Below are positions 45,772-58,745 of a DNA stretch of 64,000 nucleotides, in pieces. Location of the stretch: contig JASXTE010000014.1 in assembly GCA_030280995.1 (NCBI GenBank), positions 23,903,150-23,967,149 on the forward strand. Direction: 5' to 3'. Every line of letters starts with the position of its first letter. The stretch's first letter is position 1. Under the pieces are notes generated by a model. It saw only the letters and a program-made list of their open reading frames with translations, made no database searches and was not told the origin of the DNA. The stretch is from Hemileia vastatrix (taxonomy: Eukaryota > Basidiomycota > Pucciniomycetes > Pucciniales > Zaghouaniaceae). Made by a program: the position numbers and the translations under genes.

Positions 45772-46570
45772 TATTCCAACATGTAAATAGATAAAGTTCT
45801 GTCTATATGATATATCTTGTATAATTCAAGTTATTTTCCTTCAAATACGTCAAAAATGTGACCATCTTTGAAATTTATTAAGTAACCTTTGACATGATTT
45901 TCTAAATTAATTATTAAAAAAACTTATTGTAAGTCCAGCAATAACAAAGATTTTAAAATCTACTTATATGATTTCAAATACTTGTATTAAATTCTTAAAT
46001 ATTTTATTGTTTATATAAAAATATGATAACTGCTCTAGTTTTGTTACTTTACCTTTAATATTATATAATCTATTAATTATTACAAATATTTTCGTTGATT
46101 GTAACATTTTTAATCAGAAGTAGAACAATTTAAATAATTAAATGAGTACATTCTTAAAAAAATACAATTTAATCTATTATTGATTCAAAATTCTTTCTTC
46201 AACTCTTTATTATTACCTTTTTTATTAATAAGCCTGTTTGACCTAAAATACTATACAGTTAATTTGGTAGCATTAAAAGCACATTTTTATGGCTAATATA
46301 TTTCAAATTCTTTATTATAGTTTTTTTTATTTTAGAACCTTTGCTACCAATTTAATAAAAATGACATTTAAAGATTTCACAACTTATATATTTCCTCAAA
46401 AGTAAATCAAATTTTCTTATAATATTATGAAAAAAAATTATTTTATTTCACAAATAAAAAAAATAGATAATACTATAATTATCAAAACTGAAAATGTTAC
46501 AGCTACTCCCAGTATTTATCATGTTTAAATTTGCATTAAGTTGTGTATATATAATATAAATTTTTAATAT
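45772..46570. other. AT-rich convergent intergenic region
   Basis: Very AT-rich; presumably the 3' ends of the two convergent genes. Nothing else is recognisable. Confidence 0.4.
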
Positions 46571-47755
46571 TTATATATCTAGATTTTTTAGATTTGTCTT
46601 AACATTAGATAAATAATACTTTGCTGATTCTATTTCTTCCTCTATTAAGTCATCTCTTTTCAAAAAAACTCTCAAAGCACTAATCAAATATTCTAACCTA
46701 AATTTTTCTTTTTTAATTTCTAAGTATTCTGAAATATCAATATCAAAAACATTAAGCTTTTCTATAGCATGAAAAAGTCTAGTGCTGATTTGAATAGAAG
46801 AACCTATCCTAGTGAAGCCAGGAATTTCATGACATCTTGAGGTAAAATGCCTTAGTTGATTGGCAGGCCATAATGTCACTGTTATTCCATTAGTTGCTTC
46901 AAAGTTGATTTTACTTCGAATTTTGGGAAACATAAGTTCTCCACCTATTTGTCGTAATTGGGTCTTATCATACTTCATATGAATGGTGTTTTTTTCTGTA
47001 TCTTTAGGAAAAAATATTCCTAAAGTATACTCACTTGCATCCTTATTGAGATGAACCTCATTAGAGAACCCATTACCATTCCCTCCAGATGTCCAAGTTA
47101 AATTACTAGCAAACGGTACACCCTCTTCTTCACTAGAAACTTTTGAAAATCCAGGAATACCAAGTTTTGCGCAAAGATTAGTTGCCTCATTGTACTTTAC
47201 ATATGATATTTTTTTAAAAAAATATTCAAAGTACATTGCAATCCTCTTCATTCGTTTTTTATATTCATCCGTTTTTACAATATCATCAGTGTATTCATCT
47301 GCAAGGAAAAGCATTCAAAAATTCAGTATTTAAATTAAAAAAAGTGATACTTACGAATATGTAAAGATTTCTTTCTATCTAAAAGAAAGCCACCAGCTCT
47401 TTGATGATAACCATTATTTTTAATTTCATGTTCGCATTAAGAAAGATCCTTAATGCATCGCACCGTAGCTTCTAACATATCTAGTTCTTTGAGCTCATGA
47501 ATTTCAAAAGTCTGCACAAGAACATTAGGTATTAAGACACCTTTTGGTTTATAAATACTACATCCAGGAAAAAAATTGTAATAATTATTGCAATCTGTCA
47601 TATTATTTGCATAAGATCATGCATAGAAATGTGGCTTCTTCCCGTTTGTATCCATTCCAAGAGCGTTTACAAGTTTCATTCCAGTAGCAATGTCTTTCGC
47701 CCACCTATTGTTAGAGTTCTTCCCTGGCCGTTTTTTTTTTTCAAATCGTTACTCA
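46571..47755 (-). pseudogene. TET/JBP-like 2OG-Fe(II) oxygenase relic
   Basis: Exon 47298 down to 46571 is open. Upstream, an intron (47299-47354, GTAAGT...TTGCAG) is followed by an earlier exon reading up to about 47755 with two stops, near 47611 (TGA) and 47440 (TAA). The open part has the family order: LCAKLGIPGF, FASNLTWTSGG, NEVHLNKD at the metal site (the usual HxD reads His-Leu-Asn), GIFFPKDT, GGELMFPK, a distal His in RHFTS, and FTRIGSSIQIS with the Arg that should bind 2-oxoglutarate. The altered HxD and the stops argue against activity. Family knowledge links such fungal TET-like genes to DNA transposons. Confidence 0.65.
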
Positions 47756-49420
47756 TTGATGGTTCAATCCTAAGAGAATTCAATTTTGATTTAAAATAGA
47801 AAAAAATCAAAAATTAGAAAATAGTAACATAATTTCAATTATCAGTCAATGATACCTTTAACTTTATCATATCTTCAATATTAGAAATACAAAAGTTAGC
47901 ATATCTACATATTAGTAAATTTATATACTTTTTCTTTATTTCAAATATTAAGAAAGCGTTTCAAAGGTATACTTTATTAAATTATACATATAAAGAGTAT
48001 AGCTTTATCCTGTATGCATTCAGCAAGTACGAGATTTGGCTCTACACTTAATATTAATAATATAATGAAAGTATAACTCCAATACACTAGTAATATTAAA
48101 AAATTTACGGAATTATGATATCCACATATATAAAATGAAAAATCTTGCTCTGATCAATATATTGACTTAGAAAGTTATACTTCAATAAATTATTAATTTT
48201 TAAATTGTAGCATTGTCCTGTATGCTTTCAGCAAGTACAAGACTTTGAAACAACTTAAAAATCAATAAATTAAAGGTAAAGTACAAACAATCTAATTATT
48301 ATTATGAAAAGCAAAACATTATCCTGTATGCTTTCAGCAAGTACGAGATGATGTTTTACTTTTCATATTAATAATATAATGGTTGAGAAAGTATTAAAGA
48401 AATATAGAAAAATGATAAGCAAAACATGAACTTACATGTCTATAAAATCTTCTTCCAATTGTAGCTGATTGATCAAAATTAATTATAAAGTTTATTTTAT
48501 AATCACTGTTTTAAAAAATAAATGGTTAGATAAATAAATTGAACATTTTTGATAAGGAATAAAGAAAAGTAAATTGACAAACAAATAAAAAAACTTTAAG
48601 TTAACTGAAAAAGAATTATTTTATAATGAATCGAAAGGGTACAGTAAAAGATACCATAAAAATAAATTCAGAATTAGAATCATTAGATTAACTTGTCAAA
48701 AGTGTAAAAAAGTGTAACAAACCAAAATGATATGAAATGCAATAGCAAGAAAAATTTGCTTACCGGTTATCAGATAAGGTCAAGAAAATAGTACCAATAA
48801 TTCAAAATGATAAAGCAAAAATATGATTGATAATTTTTGAAAAAGGTAAGTGAGAAAGAGAAAGGAAAAATAAATTGGGTGGCAAACAGATGTATATATC
48901 ATGAATTTTCACTGATCACATTTTCAAAAAAATGCAGCTCTCCAAGTCATATGATAAACTTCATCTAAATTCCAAGAATGATGTTGCCAAGGCACTGTAC
49001 ACAGCATGATCATTTTTTCCTATGCATATACTAATTCCAGCTAGAATTTACTTGGCTGCATGTTGTACAGATGCACATTTGTGGAACACTGAATTTCACA
49101 TCTAAAAAAAATTGACGCCACATAATTCTAGCTACCATGTTTCACGTAGCTAAAAAACATACACTCATCACATTTAAATTTACATTGCGCCAAAATTAAT
49201 TCACTTTTGAATTTTTTTAAAGGAAACTATAATGTGCACCACCTGTTTCTAAAATATGAACCTCCGCACCATATTAAATTGGGAGACTTTTAATTATGCA
49301 ATTTTTTTGCCGTGACCTTTTTCCTGATCTTACTTGGTTCAAAATATTGAAACATGGCCAATGTTGATGAAAGAAACATTTGATTTTGTTTCTATGTGTA
49401 ACAATGGAAGGCTGTTTCTT
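47756..49420. other. AT-rich region with three short direct repeats
   Basis: No gene seen. Contains the three-copy repeat listed separately, and T/A-rich sequence up to the hairpin cluster. Confidence 0.4.
48001..48352. repeat. three copies of a 34-bp element between AT-rich arms
   Basis: TCCTGTATGCWTTCAGCAAG is repeated at 48008, 48216 and 48322, followed in each by TACRAGA. At the third copy the conserved part sits between inverted arms GAAAAGCAAAACAT and ATGTTTTACTTTTC. At the second it sits between TTATTAATTTTTAA and TTAAAAATCAATAA. The first has less clear arms. The function is unknown. Confidence 0.7.
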
Positions 49421-49502
49421 ACTGGCTGAAGAGTGTTGTATATTTTATTTGAACAAATTTTTATTTTTTTATGTATTTTATTTAAAAAATTTACTTTTTA
49501 TT

Positions 49503-50090
49503 GCAGCCAGATTTATACTGGCTGCTTTTTAGAAACCTTAATTTATGACCCAAGCCTTTGAAATTGGCTTGGGTCCCTTACATTGCAATTTAGTACTTCC
49601 AGCCAGGTTTCCCCTGGCTGGAAGTGTCTCTTTCAAGCAATCGAAGTCACTAAAAGCGACTTTGATTGCTTTCTGTAATGTTTGCCACCCTCCCAGCTAA
49701 TTTACTAGGCTGGGAGGTGGCCAAAGCAGTGTGCAACGCGCGTTGCTGCTGCAAGTAACGCGCGTTGCACAATCGCTACCATATTTCATGCAGCTGATAT
49801 CAAGTCAGCTGCATGAGATATGCGCAGCATGTGCAATGCGCGCTGCATGCAGCAGAAATGCGCGTTGCATGCAATGCGCATTACTTGCAGCAGCGATGCG
49901 TGTTGCATGTGCTGCATGCAGTGCATTGCACAGCCAGTTTTTTTCTGGCTGTGCAATGCACACAGAGAAACCAAAGTCCCTGCAAGGGACTTTGGTCTCT
50001 AAAATGGAAGCGACTTTCCCTACCAGGTGCAATCTGGTGGGAAAGTGAGAGAAACGTTAGACCAAAGTTGTTTGAAAGCAACTTCGGTCT
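49503..50090. repeat. run of consecutive inverted repeats (hairpin cluster)
   Basis: At least ten hairpins follow one another with short loops: 49503-49525, 49548-49574, 49595-49625, 49636-49670, 49684-49721, 49731-49770 (GCAACGCGCGTTGC), 49786-49816, further GCATGC-rich arms to about 49920, 49921-49961 (17-bp arms), 49964-50000 and 50059-50090. Local GC content is far above the surroundings. Small ORFs here in several frames are by-products of the repeats. Confidence 0.88.
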
Positions 50091-50109
50091 TAAAAACATT
50101 AAAAATCAT

Positions 50110-51556
50110 AAAAAAAAATGAGAAATGTAGAAAAAAAAAAAAATTAAAAATTAAAATGTGAGTATAAGAAAAAAAAATAAGTGCTAGTGATACCAAAAAT
50201 CCAAGCCAATTTCATTTGGCTTGGTTATTTAATAATTATTTTTTAATACATTAAATTTAAAATTCAAACACCATAAAATATATGAATTTTTTTTATATGA
50301 ATATTATAAATTTAATCTACCTCTTTCTCATAATTATATTTATAATTTTGTTTTTTTAATTTTTGACATTTAAGTTTATTTTTTGGAAATACAAAATTAA
50401 ATTTTCAACTAAATTTTTTAGTAAGGTAAAATAAATTATAAATTTGACATTTTGTAATTGAATAATGAAAAAAATTTTAAATTTATTTAAAAAATATTTT
50501 TGTTAGAAGAATACAAATATTTTAAGGGTAGAAATATGGTGCAAATTGTAAGTAAAAAAAATTATATTTTTTTTTGTGAGGGGTTATTTCTATTTTTAAA
50601 AATATTTTTCAAAAACATTCATTAAATACTGAATTAAATTACTTTGAAACTCAAATTTTTTGTAAAATAATTAAAAATGAAATAATAATATTTTTGTATT
50701 TGATATAAAATTTGAATTGGTAATATTAATGTCTCTTTAAGTAAATTTGAAAATAATTTAAAAAAACCATGTTGATAAGTACTTCATTTTTGATATACAA
50801 TGGTTATATATATATCTTATATATATTTCTTGAGTGTTATTTTTATATACATTCAATAAAATTTGTAATATAAAATGCCATTTAATAATTAATTAATGTT
50901 CAAATTAGTTATAACAACTTCATATTTAATACCAGCCACTAGTATTTACTTTTTAATTTAAAACTCCAATATAATATGAGAGTATCCTTATTTTGTCTGT
51001 ATGTAATGAACAACAATAACAGACCATAAATGAGTGGGTAGTTAATTACAATAAATAGTTGAAGAATAACCTATAAGAAATGATAAGTTTATCAAAAAGA
51101 GTACATTAAAAAAATATACTTTTGAATTTTTTTTGATATAATTTGGGTAGTTAAATGAAAATTTAAATTATCAGACATCAAAATGGATAAAATCTAAAAG
51201 TAGTGTTTATATAATAAGCCTCATAAAAAAAAAGGATAAAAAATCTACTATGTAACTAAATTATTAAATATTAAGGTATTATTAAAATTATTGAAAAACT
51301 TATTTTACAGTTATAATGAAATCTAAATGTGAAAATAATGGTGGGATAATAGTAAGACTATGTGGAAACACTTTAATTTATACATACTTTCAACTATGTT
51401 CAGATAAAAAAATTGTTAAAATTGTATAATAACATCTAGTTAATAGTGATGCAATTTTATTTAGATCAAGAATAAATTTTTCTGAGGAAAAACTAATTAA
51501 ATTGAGATATGGCCATCTCCTTTCAAGAGATAGAATAATAATAAAAATTTAAAATT
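50110..51556. other. AT-rich noncoding region
   Basis: No gene or repeat that I can support. Confidence 0.4.
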
Positions 51557-52025
51557 TTTGAGTTACATTTTGAGATTTGGAATGTCTGGGAGGCATTATG
51601 AAACTGGCACATAACAAGAAAAAAGATTAAAAAGTAGAAGAAATAAGTAAAAAAGAATGTAAACATGCCTGGTCAAAATATTGAAAATGTTGGAGATTGG
51701 TGCAAACAGAATGTGAAAATAGGAGGATGAACTCTGTTCTTCGCCCGAAGAACAGAGTTCACTTCCATAAAATATTAGCTGAAACATAGTTTTCAATTCT
51801 GTAAAAACAGTTGTAAGTAATAGAAAAAGTCACTGATTTTTTTTCTATGTAATCCTTGCTTTACGAGGAGACTTTTGTGACGAAGCAGATTTTTGAGTTA
51901 CCTTTTGAGATTTGGAATGTCTGGGAGGCATTATTAAACTGGCACATAACAAGAAAAAAGATTAAAAAGTAGAAGAAATAAGTAAAAAAGAATGTAAACA
52001 TGCCTGGTCAAAATATTGAAAATGT
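51557..52025. repeat. 134-bp direct repeat, 335-bp offset
   Basis: 51557-51690 and 51892-52025 are nearly identical (GGAATGTCTGGGAGGCATTA...). Each begins outside the part shared with the TIR element and runs into it, so the end of a TIR element copy was partly duplicated here. Confidence 0.75.
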
Positions 52026-52301
52026 CAGGAAGGGGTGTGTGCCGAGGATTGATGGGTAGGTAGCAAGGAAGGTCAGTGTGTCACATGTGACAGGGATGGG
52101 TTAAGAAAGGAAGGGATGTTTTGTGGCCAAAATGTGGTTGTGAAAAAAAACGGGAAAAAAGTGCTGATTTGAGGTCATAACTGACACCCTTTTTTGAAAT
52201 AAGTGACTTTTTTGCAAAATTTAAGTGCTGATTTGTAAGTGCTGATTTGGTTTGAAATCCGCACTTAATTTAAGTGCGGATTTGCCAGAACTGACACCCC
52301 C
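51930..52301. mobile_element. right-end fragment of the TIR element
   Basis: Close match to 32650-33015, including the complete right TIR ending CTGACACCCCC at 52301, followed by TAA. No matching left end is visible nearby, so this is a truncated copy. Confidence 0.8.
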
Positions 52302-53120
52302 TAATAAGTATTCTTAATCACCATTTTTGAAAAGTCTCTAGTAAAATTCATTATAATATATCATTAATTGATTACATTATATGGAGTTTCATCTTGAAGT
52401 AGTGATGTGCAGCTTTGAACTTGTGTTATGAAAAACAAAAAAGTTAAAAAATATATAGTTATACTAATGAAAAAGCCAAAAATAAAAATACTATTATAAA
52501 TTAAAAAAATAAAACTACATAAATTTTATTCTGCTCTAATGATGGAAGGGTACTATGTATGAATTTCCACATGTTAAATCCAAACCTGCTTTAAGGCTAG
52601 TTTACAGGTAGAGCTATTAAGTTTCCTTAAATTCTAAAAATAACTTATGCATTTTACTAATTATTTTTTTCTTGTTTCTTTCCAAAGTTGTTAGAGTTGC
52701 TTAATTAATACTGTTATCTTGATTGTAAGATATATAATTTTTTTCGAATACATGATTTATTGTTTCAAAAATTATATTATAAATTTAAATCATTTATTTC
52801 ATTTTCTAAAGCTTCATTGTCAAAGACACAACTCCATTTTCTATTACTTAACAAATATATAAAATGTGATAGTAAAATTTGAGGAATTTTCTTTTTGAGA
52901 GGGTCAAACTATATTGTGAAGATTTTTATCTAGAAATTCTTGTACTCTAAAACCAAATAATTTTCTCCCTTAAGTAAGCCATTTCAAAAATATGAGAATA
53001 TAAACAAGAATATTAACTTATCTTATTTTTATTTTCTTTACTGAAAGTTTTAGTTCAATCCCTTTTTTTATATGACATTAGTATAAAAACATGGTTAAAT
53101 GCTACTATATAATTAATTTT

Positions 53121-53207
<87 letters not shown>

Positions 53208-56200
53208 TTAGAACGTCATCCTTTTTTATTTACTTGAATAAATGGCTCAATTATAATACCCAACACTTATTAATGTTTCCCAAACTCAATAACAAATTTC
53301 TCATATGAAATATTAGCTTCTAATATAAGAAGTTTATCTATAGATGATATTAAACATGTGATTTTACTTTTTAGATTCAGCTAAAATTAAACAAAAGGAG
53401 AAATCATGCATATGTGTATAAATGGTAACCATATGTTACTTAGAGGATTGTGAAATTCACTCATCAGAATGGTTTAAGTATTAAAATAAATTGAGGTCAT
53501 TATTTTCTAGTATTTGAAACTAATTAGGAAATTATTCTAAAAATATATTTTAATGTGTATCATGTTTAAAAAGTTGGAAATATGAATTTTGAAAATTGTG
53601 AGTTTCTTATGAGATACCAAGCTTTACTTTACATTGTTTCAAGTAGAATAGAATTTTAGTATTATAAATTGAAAGTAATGTACCATTATCAGATTTTAAC
53701 TGTGTTCTACTTATAGAATGATTACATAACATTAAACATTATTTAAATCAAAAAGGTTTAAAAGATATTTAGAATTTTACCAAATTTCACCATTTATTAA
53801 TCTTTGATTTGAAAACAAACTATGATGTACACTCACTAGAAATAAGCAATCCCAATTTTAACATAATTTATCAATCCAAAAATAATGAGTCAATTAACAT
53901 GAAAATATATATTATTTCAAAACCAATTCTCTAGATTTAAAATATGATGCTTTAATGAAAAATTATTACAAAACTTTAATGCAATGAAGTCTCTTAAAAA
54001 ATTCAAAAATAGAATATCAAAACAAGTAATTTCTGCAAAAAAAACTACTAACTATTGTAGATAAAGCATAAAAATAAGTCATATTTTTTAAAAAAATGAT
54101 CTAACAATATTTATTTTTGTTAAAAAAATCAAAACATTGTTAAGTTTGCTTGTTATAATAATGTTAAAATCCACTAAACATTATCTAAAGGTGGTAAAAT
54201 ATGTTAAAAATAAGTTGAATTTTGTGAGCCAAAAATCAACAATTTTGTATCATTTCCTGTTGTGCTATGACTTTATTCCACCCTTTTTATCTGATTCTTC
54301 CAGTATTACTTTGCTATGATCACTAGTTTTCAAGTTAAAATTTACAAATGTTCATTATACTTGATAATATGAAAAATAACTCAAACTTTTATAACTACAA
54401 AATAAGATTTTGTAACTCCTTCTTTCAATCAATATTTGAAGAAATTTTAGTTTATTTGAGTAATGATTTTAAGAATAACAAAAAATTTGAAATTCACAAG
54501 AATTATTTCCAGAGACTATAATTATTTACTTGTGTAATGCATGAGCTACTTATCAATGATGTAAAACATCAGAAAAGTAAGTTATAGTTATAAATCTACA
54601 GATTATACTGTTTCTGGTATATATATCTTCAATAAATCTTTTAAACTTATCTTAGCCTACATACCACACAATAGAAAATCATTATATTAAAAATGGAAAA
54701 TATTCTATGATAATATCATAAAGAATGATAACCATGGATTAATATTCCATAAAAATGGTTAATAATATTTTAAGAGAACATAAATCAGTATTCTTTCATC
54801 AAAATATATCCTTTTTGTCTTTGTAATTTATTCCAAACAAATTTTTTGAAAGTTGAATCTATATATCTAATGCCAAAACCACTATTAAGTTCCCTCTTAT
54901 ACTTTTTAAGCAATTATATATATATATATATATATATATTATTTATCAAACATTTAAATAAAAAATAAAAACATAATTTTATTTACCTTTAATTATTTAA
55001 ATATACAGTATTTTCAGAATGCATTGTGGTTACTTGTGAAGGTTAGAAGATTTGAAGTTGGATTTATGAGTTTTTAGAAGGGCAAATATTGTAAAATTCT
55101 TTCATAAATATTTATTTCATAGTTTCAAATGTTGAAATCTACAAACTAATGGGATTTAAAATTATATTGAGATTTAAAATCTGTTTTCTACTCAAGTAAA
55201 ATAAAATAAAATGATGATATCAAAATTGAAATTAAGTTTAAACTTTTGATATGCTCTATCTTCAATTTTATTGATAGTGCATCAAAAATTTAATAATATT
55301 TTTTTACTTCATCACTTTTTACATAAAAGATAGTTTTATCATTTTATGAATTAAAGATTGCTTATATAAATTTAACATCTATGTCAACTGTTTATGACTA
55401 TTAATCTATATAATAAATTTTTTAGAAGAAAAAATAACATCAGTATATACTGACTTTGAAATTATTCAATTTAAAATAGTTTACAGGTAGATAATGAAGG
55501 GTGATTTCATTTTTGAATATGAACTATAGAAGTCTTATTTTATCAATTTTAATTCTTTTTGAGCTCAAATGTATCCACCGCAACTTAAGTAAGAATAAAA
55601 ATTATTTTTATTGAAATTTACATGAGAAAGTATGCCTATTATTCAAAATCAAACTTGCTCTAATGGTGTTTTTCAATCATTATTTCCATTCATAACAATA
55701 AAAAACATTTCAATTTGCTGATGTTTTAGTTTTTGATATCCCCAAGTTTATATCTCAGGTGTACTATTCACAAAATTATTAAAAATACAATTTTCGAAAT
55801 ACATGATAAACTTGAAAGTGAGGGGGCATTAAATTTTTAAAAATGAATTCTAAATTCAGGATGGATAGTATTTTTTCTATTTTCACAAATGAACAATTTT
55901 TTGTTTCAATTAATCCAGAAAGAAAATTTTGTTGTAAGCATATTATATTATATTTATTATGATTTTAAATACTATATTTTCAAGATTTGTGTTTAATATT
56001 TCCTGTGAAAGTTAATGTTAATGTGAATTTAAAGTAAGCTTGAAGAAATTTAATCAATAGGCATATTGGATATTTAAAATAATATTTTGCTCCAATCTTG
56101 AATCATCCTGGGCTAAAAAATATCCCAAATAAGGTTTTTGTGGGTAAATTTGGATTTAAGTAGGATTAAGTGAGGTTTAATAAAGGACAGATAAAAGGCT

Positions 56201-56844
56201 AAATTCATTACTAGTGACTTTTTTCTCAAAATAGTTATAAAATATGTATCATTCTGGAATCAAGCTTCAATAAAGTTGAATTGAAACAGAGATAATTTCT
56301 AGCAGCACAACACTATATTTACAAAGGTGTAAAATACCTCAAATATTACTCATAATATAGGAAGGCAAGGAATCTACAAAATTCACATTTCAAACGAGGA
56401 TTTATATTTTGAATTTGAAATTGAGAAATGGAATATTATTTTCCAATTTAAATATCTATTAGTCATTTTAACAAAAGTTTTCAGTAATCAGATTGAATTT
56501 TGATGGTATTTTGTTGTAGATTAATCATTTTGATGAGACATTTATTCAAAATTACTGGTTTCGTTTCTAATATTCCATGTGAAATTCATTATGAATCTTT
56601 TTGAAAGTGAATAGTTGACATATTGGATATGCAAAAGCTTATGTTAGATCAAAGTGAGATCAAAGGGAGCTTAACTGATGATCAAATTAGGATTTTACAA
56701 GATCAAACGGTGATCAATGTAGGTTCATCTTGAGCTCAATTTGTGACAAATCTCTGACTAAATGTAAGGCCAAACAATTTCCTACATGGTGATGATGTGT
56801 GCATAAATCAAGCATAGATTTGTGGCTCAACGGAGCTCAAGCAA
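52302..56844. other. long AT-rich region without genes
   Basis: About 4.5 kb with no ORF showing protein-like composition. Contains (TA)n tracts at about 53124-53200 and 54914-54939. The part from about 56000 may belong to the inverted LTR relic at 56845. Confidence 0.45.
53124..53200. repeat. (TA)n microsatellite
   Basis: About 77 bp of uninterrupted TA dinucleotide. Confidence 0.95.
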
Positions 56845-56890
56845 GGGGTATTGCTAGCAATACCCCCCCATTTTTTCTGTGGTGCATGAA
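56845..56890 (-). repeat. inverted chromovirus PPT/LTR edge
   Basis: On the minus strand this reads the same end of Pol, G-run and 22-bp palindrome (56845-56866) as 16622-16660. It is therefore a minus-strand remnant of a related chromovirus whose LTR would extend leftward, perhaps to about 56000. Confidence 0.6.
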
Positions 56891-57798
56891 GTCCTAAAAT
56901 CTTTTCATCTTAAATATCCTTTAAAACCAAAACCTTAAAACTCTCTTTTATTTTTTCTCTTCTCTTTTTTCTTTTTGTTCTCTTTTCTTCTTTTTAAAAT
57001 CTAAAAACATCTTTACTTCTAAAAAATTCCTTATTTTTTGTTTTCTTTTTTCTCCTTTCTTCTTTTTTCTTTTCAAAAGTTTTTCAACCTTCTTTAAAAT
57101 AAATAAATAAAATAAAATGAACTAAAATTAAAATAAAATTGAAATAAAATACAATAAAACAAAATAAAATTTAAAATTCATAAAACCTTTTAAAAATCAA
57201 TAATTCCTTTAAATTTTTCAATTTTCTATATACATTTTTTCCTTAAAATTCTTTTCTTCGAACTATCAAAAATTTTCATGAATGCAACACAACAATCTTT
57301 CTTGAACTTCACTTCAACGTTTAAATCTCTCTTTTAAAATTTTTTGAACAAATTACTTCTTTCTTTCAAATTCTTTTTTCAAAACTATTTTTTTCTCTTC
57401 TTTTCTTTCTTTCTTTTCAAATAACCAAAATTCCTCAAAAAACTTCAATAAATAAAATTTCACAAATAATTTTTTTTTCTTTCTCCCATTGAATTTTTAT
57501 TTCAAAATTGTTTCAATAAACTATATATTTTTTTCTTATTTAAAGTTTTTTCTTTCTTTTCAAAAAAAAAACTTAAAACTAAAATTTTTCTCGATTAAAT
57601 ATTTTTTTTCTTCTCTTCTCTTCTTTCAAAATTTTAAAACAAAAAAACTGCATTTCAATATTCTTTCATTCTTTTTCCTTTTCTCTCAAAATCTTATAAA
57701 ATAAATATTAAAATTTCAATCAAAACAACTAAAATAAAAATAAATAAATATTTCAATTAAAACAACAAAATAAAATAATTAAATATACAAATTTTTCT
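56891..57798. other. pyrimidine-rich noncoding tract
   Basis: Roughly 900 bp in which the plus strand is dominated by T and C (TCTTTTCTTC-like runs) with few G. No gene seen. It lies downstream of the minus-strand gag-like relic. Confidence 0.6.
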
Positions 57799-58745
57799 CT
57801 ACTTTCCCTTTCCTTTTCCTTTCTTTTTTCTCCTTCCATTTTTAATTTTCTCCTGCATTTTCTCTCGAACCAATTTCTTCATTTTCTCCAAAATCACCCT
57901 TATTTCCTTCCTGCATTTCTCAAAAAACTCCTCCTCTTGTACTGGTACTACTTTCCCAATATCTAGCAATTCTTCAGCCACGTTGAAGGAGGCTGCATCG
58001 ATAATCTTGTCAACATCACCACTTAACTTGTCAATAAACCAAGTTTGTTGACCCTGTCAAGGTTTCTTTGACCATACCTGGTCAAGGGTTTCTTCGTGGT
58101 CCTCCCTCACATCAATTGCTGGTTGGTTCTCCTCAACTGGGATTGAAGGCACCGCTTCCACAGTAGGGGCTTCCACAAGAGGAGCTTCCACAATCAAGGT
58201 TTCCAACATAGGGGTTTCTGCAATGACATCTGAATTCTAAACATATGCTCATCAGTAAAAAATTTTCTTTTGAAAAAAAAATAAAAGGCAAACTTACTTC
58301 AAACACTGGATCAGCCTCTAGAAATAATTTCGATGTGACTTCCACTGTCACTTCCTTTTCTTCCTCATCATCTTCAATGACCGTCCGCCTTGAGATGGGG
58401 ACTTCCTCCTCATCTTCCTCCACCTCCTCTTCCACCCCTTGTTTTTTACCTGTGGCTTGGTTTACCCAGGTCACCACAGTATCCTCAACCTCCTTGTCAA
58501 CTCCTTCCGACTGATCGTCCCCAACTGACACATCCCATATATCCTCGACCACTTCTTTGGTCTTTGGTATTACCCAGTATTTAGTTTTGGTAAACCGTTT
58601 TTTGAAAGGGCATTGCACGTCACCCGTCTCCAATGGCAAAACTCCCATTTCTGGAGAGGACCCCGTGTGGACGTGCTCTCAACACAGAAATACTCCATCA
58701 ACTCACAGGCCATGCAGGCTTGGGAGTATTGTCAGGTAACAAGCT
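57799..58745 (-). pseudogene. gag-like or nucleic-acid-binding relic
   Basis: On the minus strand, an N-terminal CMACELMEYFC segment (Cys pairs, near 58700) passes, after a frame change near 58650, into FKKRFTKTKYWVIP. An acidic Glu/Val repeat follows. A 61-bp intron (58237-58297, GTAAGT...TTTAG) joins in phase to a Glu/Pro/Val-rich part with VEAP-type repeats, a TGA near 58062, and a Lys-rich C-terminus ending at 57799. A TATA-like TATAAAA is upstream near 58883 on the same strand, next to the LTR-like repeat. Composition and position suggest a retrotransposon Gag-type protein, but I cannot name the family. Confidence 0.45.

Noticed and set aside
49731..50121. Several overlapping Cys/Ala/His-rich ORFs on both strands
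   Set aside because: Their composition comes from GCATGC- and GCAACGCGC-type inverted repeats; the hairpin chain explains them fully.
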